A DNA stretch of 44,279 bases from NCBI GenBank assembly GCA_029978905.1, contig JAPOIM010000035.1:1-44279 (forward strand), read 5' to 3'. The notes under the pieces are model-generated. The model had not been told where the DNA came from and searched no databases. It was given only the letters and a program-made list of their open reading frames with translations. This stretch comes from Planctomycetota bacterium (GTDB lineage: Bacteria > Planctomycetota > Planctomycetia > Pirellulales > UBA1268). Position numbers and translations under genes: made by a program. Of this stretch, positions 39,351 through 44,279 are shown in pieces (positions within the stretch are counted from its first letter, which is position 1; each line of letters opens with the position of its first letter).

Positions 39351-42098
39351 ATGGCCAAGAAGACTGCCCGCTCAACGCGTCGCACACCTCAGACGACCTC
39401 CCGGTCAGCGCCCAAAGGTGACTACGAACTCGTCATCGTCGAGAGCCCTGCCAAGGCCAAGACGATTGAGAAGTACCTTGGGCCAGGGTTTGTGGTGAAA
39501 GCGTCCGTGGGCCACATCCGCGACCTTCCGAGCCGCGCACCGAAGGGTGTGAAGCAACTCGTCCCTGGCGTCGATCTCGAGCACGACTTCGCCCCGGCCT
39601 ACGAAATCGATGCGGCCAAGAAGAAAACCGTCACCGAACTCCGCAAGCTTGCCAAGGGAGCCCGCGACATCTGGTTCGCCACCGACCTTGACCGAGAAGG
39701 GGAGGCAATTGCCTGGCATCTCACCGAGGTGCTCGACGTCAATCCGGCCGAAGCCAAGCGCGTCACCTTCGACTCCATCACCAAAGCCGAGGTGAAACGG
39801 GCCTTCGAGCACCCCCGGGCCATCAACATGCCCCGCGTGGAAGCTCAGCAGGCTCGCCGCATCGTCGACCGCATCGTCGGTTACCAGGTCTCCCCTGTTT
39901 TGTGGAAAAAGGTCGCCTCAGGACTGAGCGCCGGCCGCGTACAGAGCGTCGCCTCTCGTCTCGTGGTCGAACGCGAGAAGGAGATCCGGGCGTTCACGCC
40001 GGATGAATCGTGGGAAATCACGGGTAGCCTCACGTTTGACCTCAGTTCGTCAGCCGCGTTCCATGAAGCATGGGTCGCATTCAACGCCCAGCGGGATGAG
40101 CGTGGTCGGGGCCCGATCGTCCGCGACAAGATGACCTGGCTCGCCGAACACCGCAGCCTCACTGCCGACCTCGTCGAGGTGGGAGGCAAGCCGCTCAAGA
40201 TCTACGCCGAAAACACGTCCACGACCGACCTCGTCGATGCGGCGGCGACCGCCGCGGAGGCCGCTGGCTTGATCGACCTCACGATCGAGCGAGATCGGGT
40301 GAGCGACGCAAAAGGACGTGGCCAAAACGTCGCCCGCATCCTTGGCCGGCCTGATCCTGCGGCTCGCTATGCCGTCGAATCGATCGACGTCACTCGCACG
40401 AAGTCGAGGCCGTTTCCGCCTTTCATCACCAGCACGCTGCAACAAGCCGCGAGCAGCCGGCTGGGCATGTCGACCGACCGCACGATGCGGATTGCGCAGC
40501 AGCTCTATGAAGGCATCGACCTCCCGGGCGTCGGCCTCGTGGGCCTGATTACCTACATGCGAACTGATTCGACCAACCTCTCTGGCGAAGCGATCTCACT
40601 GGCGAGGCGGTACCTCGAAGAACGAGTCGGCAAGCAGTATCTACCTGAGAAGCCCCGCTTCTACTCCAGCACAAATCAGAGCGCGCAGGAAGCTCACGAA
40701 GCCATTCGCCCCACCGATCCGTTCCGTGATCCAGAATCCATCGCCTCCGCGCTCAGCGAAGAGCAGTACAAGCTCTACAAACTGATTTGGCAGTCGTTTG
40801 TGGGCTGCCAAGCGGTTGATGCCGAGTGGGATTCGACCGCAGTCAAAATGCGGCGCAGTGACCGCGACACGGGTGCGGTCTTCAAGGCAAATGGCCGCGT
40901 GCTCCGGTTTGATGGCTGCCTACGGATTACCGGTATCCCCAAGGGGGACGGCGACCAGGTGCTGCCTGATTTCGAAAAAGGCACGCAACTCGCCCCAATC
41001 GCCCTCGAACCTCGGCAAAAATTCCAGGCTCCACCTCCGCGCTACACCGAGGCCACGCTCGTCAAGAAGCTTGAGGAAGAAGGGATCGGCCGCCCGTCGA
41101 CCTACGCGAGCATCATCAACGTGATTGAGAATCGCGGCTACGTGGAGCAGAAAAACCGCCGCTTCTACGCGACCGCGCTCGGTGAAGCCGTCACCGACTT
41201 TCTCGAAGAAGGCTTCCGCGACCAGTTCATCGAAGTGGGCTACACCCGCGAGATCGAACGCGAGCTCGACCAGGTCGCCCAGGGCACGAAGCCGTGGACC
41301 GACATGCTCCACAGCTTCTACAACGAACTGCTGCCAAAGCTTGAATCCGCGCAGACCCTGCCCCACAAGAAGGCTGAGTCGACACCTTCGGAATACGCCT
41401 GCCCTGTGTGCAGTCGCCAACTCGAGTATCGCCTCGGTAAGTCTGGCCGCTTCCTGTCCTGCAGCGGCTACAACGAAAAGGTGCTTGAGGAAGTGCCGGT
41501 GGCCGCCACCACCAAGGGCAAGAAGCCTCGCGCTCGTAAGCCCAAGGAAGTTCCTGCCTGCAAGTTTGCGATGCCGGTCGACCGCGACGGCCGGCCGTTG
41601 ATGCCTGAGCAGATCGACCTGCTCTCGCCGACGGGCGTGCCAATGGTGAAGAAGACCGGCCGCTTTGGCGACTTCCTGGTCGAAGACCTCCCACCTCCGC
41701 CAAAGAAGACGGGCAAGAAGGCAGCCGACGCGGAAGTGCCCGCCCAGTTCATTCTCAACATCGATGCCAAGGGCAACATCAAGTTTCCCGCACCTCCGCC
41801 GATTGTCACCGACATTCCTTGCGAGAAGTGCGGGCAGGTGATGAATCTCCGCGACGGCAAGCGAGGCCCGTGGCTCGGCTGCCGGGCATTCCCGAAGTGC
41901 CGCGGTCGAGCGGCCTTCACCAAACTTTCAGAAGCCGAGCAGAAAGAACTCAAGAAGCAGCTGACGGATCACATGAAGAACCAGCAGCAACTCGTGCTCA
42001 CGCGTCGCGATGGCACGACCCGCGTGGATGACGGCACGCCGGTCGCGTCGCTCGTCATCGAGGGTGCCGTGGCCGAACTGAAGAAGTTCGAGGGCTGA
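39351..42098 (+). CDS. topA: DNA topoisomerase I (type IA)
   Basis: A 915-residue cytoplasmic enzyme that relaxes negatively supercoiled DNA by single-strand passage. The Toprim domain starts YELVIVESPAKAKTIEKYLG, with the metal motif DLDREGEAIAWHL at about 112-124. The catalytic Tyr402 lies in ITYMRTDSTNLS. EEGIGRPSTYASIINVI is the usual core block. Three C-terminal repeats follow. The first has three Cys (C684, C687, C704) with the fourth lost, the second (TGRFGDFLVEDLPP) has none, and the third is an intact four-Cys zinc ribbon (C824, C827, C844, C850). The ATG at 39351 (MAKKTARS, Lys/Arg-rich start) is preferred over a start 48 bases upstream. A metallophosphatase gene follows 22 bases later. 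Confidence 0.97.
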   Translation: MAKKTARSTRRTPQTTSRSAPKGDYELVIVESPAKAKTIEKYLGPGFVVKASVGHIRDLPSRAPKGVKQLVPGVDLEHDFAPAYEIDAAKKKTVTELRKLAKGARDIWFATDLDREGEAIAWHLTEVLDVNPAEAKRVTFDSITKAEVKRAFEHPRAINMPRVEAQQARRIVDRIVGYQVSPVLWKKVASGLSAGRVQSVASRLVVEREKEIRAFTPDESWEITGSLTFDLSSSAAFHEAWVAFNAQRDERGRGPIVRDKMTWLAEHRSLTADLVEVGGKPLKIYAENTSTTDLVDAAATAAEAAGLIDLTIERDRVSDAKGRGQNVARILGRPDPAARYAVESIDVTRTKSRPFPPFITSTLQQAASSRLGMSTDRTMRIAQQLYEGIDLPGVGLVGLITYMRTDSTNLSGEAISLARRYLEERVGKQYLPEKPRFYSSTNQSAQEAHEAIRPTDPFRDPESIASALSEEQYKLYKLIWQSFVGCQAVDAEWDSTAVKMRRSDRDTGAVFKANGRVLRFDGCLRITGIPKGDGDQVLPDFEKGTQLAPIALEPRQKFQAPPPRYTEATLVKKLEEEGIGRPSTYASIINVIENRGYVEQKNRRFYATALGEAVTDFLEEGFRDQFIEVGYTREIERELDQVAQGTKPWTDMLHSFYNELLPKLESAQTLPHKKAESTPSEYACPVCSRQLEYRLGKSGRFLSCSGYNEKVLEEVPVAATTKGKKPRARKPKEVPACKFAMPVDRDGRPLMPEQIDLLSPTGVPMVKKTGRFGDFLVEDLPPPPKKTGKKAADAEVPAQFILNIDAKGNIKFPAPPPIVTDIPCEKCGQVMNLRDGKRGPWLGCRAFPKCRGRAAFTKLSEAEQKELKKQLTDHMKNQQQLVLTRRDGTTRVDDGTPVASLVIEGAVAELKKFEG

Positions 42099-42120
42099 GC
42101 CGCGCGGGCTCCAGAGCTGC

Positions 42121-43041
42121 ATGTACGACCTGATCGGCGACATCCACGGCCATGCAGACGAACTTGTCTCGCTGCTTGGCCAACTCGGCTACGAGCGAAA
42201 AGGTGGGGTGTTTCGCCACCCCGACCGACAGGCGGTGTTCCTCGGCGACCTGATCGACCGGGGCCCACAGATCCGTGAAACGCTCGAGATCGTGCGACCG
42301 ATGGTGGAAGCAGGTTCAGCCCGTGCCGTGCTCGGCAACCACGAAGTCAACGCCCTCGCCTTCACCACCCCCGACGTCGACAGCCCTGGCGCGTTTCTCC
42401 GGCCCCACACGCCGAAAAACGTGCAGCAGCACAGCGAGACCTTACGGCAACTGAGCGAGGGCGACCTCGCCTCGCACCTCGATTGGTTTCGGACGCTGCC
42501 GATGTGGCTCGACCTGGGTGAGCTTCGGGCGGTGCACGCCTGCTGGGACGACGCCCGCATCCGCGAAGTTGACGCGGCGCGCGAAGGCCCCCTCGACGCT
42601 GCATTTCTGCATCGTGCCTGCAAGCCCACGGGCGATCTGTTTCCCGCTGTCGAAACACTGCTCAAGGGAAAGGAAGCCAAGCTCCCACCCCCGCTGTTCT
42701 TTCTCGACAAGGATGGTCACCAGCGGACCTTCATCCGGCTGCGGTGGTTTCTCGACCCGGCAGGCCACACGTTCGGCAGCTACGCCCTCGCGAGCCACCC
42801 CATCGACTGCGACGAACTTCTGCCGGACGACATCCACCAAGCGGCTGTCGCGTATGCCCCCGAGGCGCCCCCAGTGTTCGTCGGTCACTACTGGCTCCAG
42901 GGGGAAGCCCCTGCCCTGCTTGCGCACAACGTCGCCTGCCTCGATTGGAGCGTGGCCAAGGGTGGCTTTCTCTGCGGCTATTCGTGGGATGGTGAAGCCG
43001 AATTGCGAGAATCAGGCTTCCGCACCGCGCGTCGTTCCTGA
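42121..43041 (+). CDS. PP2A-type metallophosphatase (ApaH/PrpE-like)
   Basis: A 306-residue cytoplasmic phosphoesterase. The three metal-binding motifs of the calcineurin-like family are intact: GDIHGH (residues 6-11), GDLIDRGP (42-49) and GNHE (72-75). Members cleave phosphoserine/threonine, phosphotyrosine or dinucleoside polyphosphates; the sequence does not decide among these. A later FVGHYW segment supplies another conserved His. It lies 22 bases after topA, so it may be co-transcribed, although no clear ribosome site precedes the ATG. Confidence 0.88.
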   Translation: MYDLIGDIHGHADELVSLLGQLGYERKGGVFRHPDRQAVFLGDLIDRGPQIRETLEIVRPMVEAGSARAVLGNHEVNALAFTTPDVDSPGAFLRPHTPKNVQQHSETLRQLSEGDLASHLDWFRTLPMWLDLGELRAVHACWDDARIREVDAAREGPLDAAFLHRACKPTGDLFPAVETLLKGKEAKLPPPLFFLDKDGHQRTFIRLRWFLDPAGHTFGSYALASHPIDCDELLPDDIHQAAVAYAPEAPPVFVGHYWLQGEAPALLAHNVACLDWSVAKGGFLCGYSWDGEAELRESGFRTARRS

Positions 43042-43116
43042 CGGCGTGCCTCGGGCCTTCGCCTCGGCACGTGCGTAGAATGCCGGAGTGACGTGGCCCC
43101 ATCGGAGAGTCTCACA

Positions 43117-43686
43117 ATGCGCACCTCCCTGCTGCTTGTCTTGATCGTGGCCGCCGCTTCCGGGTGCACGTTTTCCGTCCACCCGATCTTGAACACCGAC
43201 GACCTTACCACCGACATCGACCTCACCGGCACGTGGAAGCATGCCGTCGCCGAAGGGGAAACGGAACCAGACGATCCAGAAAAGTGGACTCTGCAAGGCT
43301 TTGCCAACAACTCCGCCTACGACGCAACCGGCAATCACTCGCCACAAGAGTTTGTCGTCGAGATCGGCAGGCTTGGCGAACAGCGGTACCTGCAGTTCAC
43401 CCGCAGCGACCGTTCGCTCTCCGACGACTCCCCGATCCTTAGCGGCGTGCCGGTCTACGGCTTTGCCCGATTTGAACTGGAGGGAGACGAGCTGCGTGTG
43501 TATCCCATTAACGACCAAACGGTCGGCGATCTGCTGACGAAACGCGCCGTCCCATTCCGCATCTTCGCCCCCTCCGACATGGGCCGGTGGTGCATCATCA
43601 CCGCGGAGACGCGGGTGCTTCAGCAGCTGATCGGTGAGCAGAGCGACCTACTCTTCGCAACCGAGCCGACCGTTCTGCGACGGTAG
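43117..43686 (+). CDS. predicted lipoprotein of unknown function
   Basis: A 189-residue protein with a lipoprotein signal: hydrophobic segment SLLLVLIVAA and lipobox AASGC with Cys17 as the acylation site. The mature part has LTGTWKHAVAEGETEPDDP near the start, a lipocalin-like opening, and alternating strand patterns (YLQFTRSDRS, FARFELEGDELRVYPIND). A small beta-barrel or beta-sandwich is likely. No family is recognised. GGAGAG before the ATG supports the start. It ends 15 bases before the convergent SASA gene. Confidence 0.78.
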   Translation: MRTSLLLVLIVAAASGCTFSVHPILNTDDLTTDIDLTGTWKHAVAEGETEPDDPEKWTLQGFANNSAYDATGNHSPQEFVVEIGRLGEQRYLQFTRSDRSLSDDSPILSGVPVYGFARFELEGDELRVYPINDQTVGDLLTKRAVPFRIFAPSDMGRWCIITAETRVLQQLIGEQSDLLFATEPTVLRR

Positions 43687-43701
43687 CACACGCAACCTCG
43701 C

Positions 43702-44279
43702 CTATTTGGAATCCTCCAGAAGTTCGAGCATCGCTTCTCCCATTTCTTTGCCGATGCGGTTGAACCAGATCGCACTGCCGTAGTAGTGGTAGGGGCGGTC
43801 GCTGCCAGTGTGCACCCACTCTGCTTCGTTTTGCCAGTTCGGGAACATGGCTTCGGCAGCCTTGTCGACCAACACGTCGACGGGAAATGCTTTGACATCG
43901 TCTTTAAATTCCGGCACGTCGTTCATCGACAGTTGAGCCTCGCGGACTGTGAGCATCCCACCTGTGGCCGGCTTTGATCCGTTCTGCCCGAGTGCGGCAA
44001 TCACAAAAGGCAGACCGGGAGTACCGAGATCCTTACGCACGTCCCTGATGAACTGCTGCATGTTGGATGCGTACTCATCCTCAGCACCGAAGATGTCATT
44101 GAAACCCTGGAACCAGACGAACCCTGCCAGTTCCAACGTCCTCCCCTCCAGTTCGGGAAACAGCTTGGCGTAGTTGTCCTGCACATCTTTTACTTCGGCC
44201 AGCAGATTACGGTACGACACGCCGTAATCTTTTTTGATGTCTTCCAGCGTCGGCAGCGGCGTGTTCTTCCTGTTCTTTT
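43702..44279 (-). CDS. SASA-family (sialate O-acetylesterase-like) protein, N-terminus outside window
   Basis: The frame is open to the right edge, so only the C-terminal ~191 residues are seen. FVWFQGFNDIFGAEDEY matches the block that reads W-x-Q-G-E-N-D in the family, here with Phe in place of Glu. PFVIAALGQNGSK, VREAQLSMNDVPEF and PYHYYGSAIWFNRIGKEMGEAM follow, the last providing the usual C-terminal His. The nucleophile Ser block would lie beyond the window. Base composition looks less GC-rich than the middle of the window. It is convergent with the lipoprotein gene. It is probably a secreted esterase, but export cannot be judged. Confidence 0.83.
   Translation of the reverse strand, partial: KNRKNTPLPTLEDIKKDYGVSYRNLLAEVKDVQDNYAKLFPELEGRTLELAGFVWFQGFNDIFGAEDEYASNMQQFIRDVRKDLGTPGLPFVIAALGQNGSKPATGGMLTVREAQLSMNDVPEFKDDVKAFPVDVLVDKAAEAMFPNWQNEAEWVHTGSDRPYHYYGSAIWFNRIGKEMGEAMLELLEDSK

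Noticed and set aside
1-44279. CRISPR arrays, tRNA or rRNA genes, insertion sequences, prophage genes
   Set aside because: I saw no regularly spaced repeats, no cloverleaf-like segments, and no transposase, integrase or phage proteins among the supported genes.

Overview
The window is a gene-dense bacterial chromosome segment that almost certainly comes from a member of the Planctomycetota. The evidence is the stack of families largely confined to, or strongly expanded in, that phylum: planctomycete-type cytochrome (PSCyt1) and PSD-domain proteins, four Tat-exported DUF1501 proteins, a DUF1552 protein, three secreted type I sulfatases, a DUF4091 glycosidase-like protein, and a very long PSCyt1/WD40 protein. 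A genus cannot be assigned from the sequence alone. There are no tRNA or rRNA genes, transposases, CRISPR arrays, phage genes or recognisable transcription regulators.

Layout. Positions 1-6165 hold the 3' part of a PSCyt1/WD40 giant and its DUF1501 partner. Positions 6325-8999 hold a three-gene malonate cassette: the two transporter subunits madL and madM (start-stop overlap) and a malonyl-CoA synthetase (matB type). Positions 9150-11959 hold a sulfatase, a two-CBS protein and a predicted outer-membrane barrel. On the minus strand, 18942-12114 runs PSCyt1-PSD1 protein, DUF1501 protein, sulfatase, DUF2293 protein. Positions 19233-20481 hold a SET-domain protein and a UPF0316 membrane protein. 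Positions 20614-29052 form a five-gene co-directional cluster: divergent two-haem cytochrome, DUF1501-like protein, tandem sialate-O-acetylesterase-like (SASA) protein, sulfatase, alpha/beta hydrolase. Positions 29150-34812 are a second co-directional cluster: bicupin, DUF1552 protein, PSD/PSCyt3 protein with an inserted LamG-like domain. A convergent DUF4091 protein (37466-34830) is divergent to an orphan DUF1501 gene (37622-38992). The right part holds topA, a PP2A-type metallophosphatase, a lipoprotein, and a SASA-family gene cut by the window edge.

How the genes may work together. Nearly all accessory products carry Tat or Sec signals, so they act outside the cytoplasm. Sulfatases, acetylesterase-like proteins and a glycosidase-like protein fit removal of sulfate and acetyl groups from complex glycans (inference from family membership). 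The repeated pairing of a haem-binding PSCyt/PSD protein with a Tat-exported DUF1501 or DUF1552 protein occurs four times, each time with a different architecture on the cytochrome side. This is the strongest candidate for a poorly described system here. DUF1501 belongs to the same fold superfamily as sulfatases and alkaline phosphatases, so these pairs may be haem-coupled hydrolase-like complexes, but no activity can be read from the sequence.
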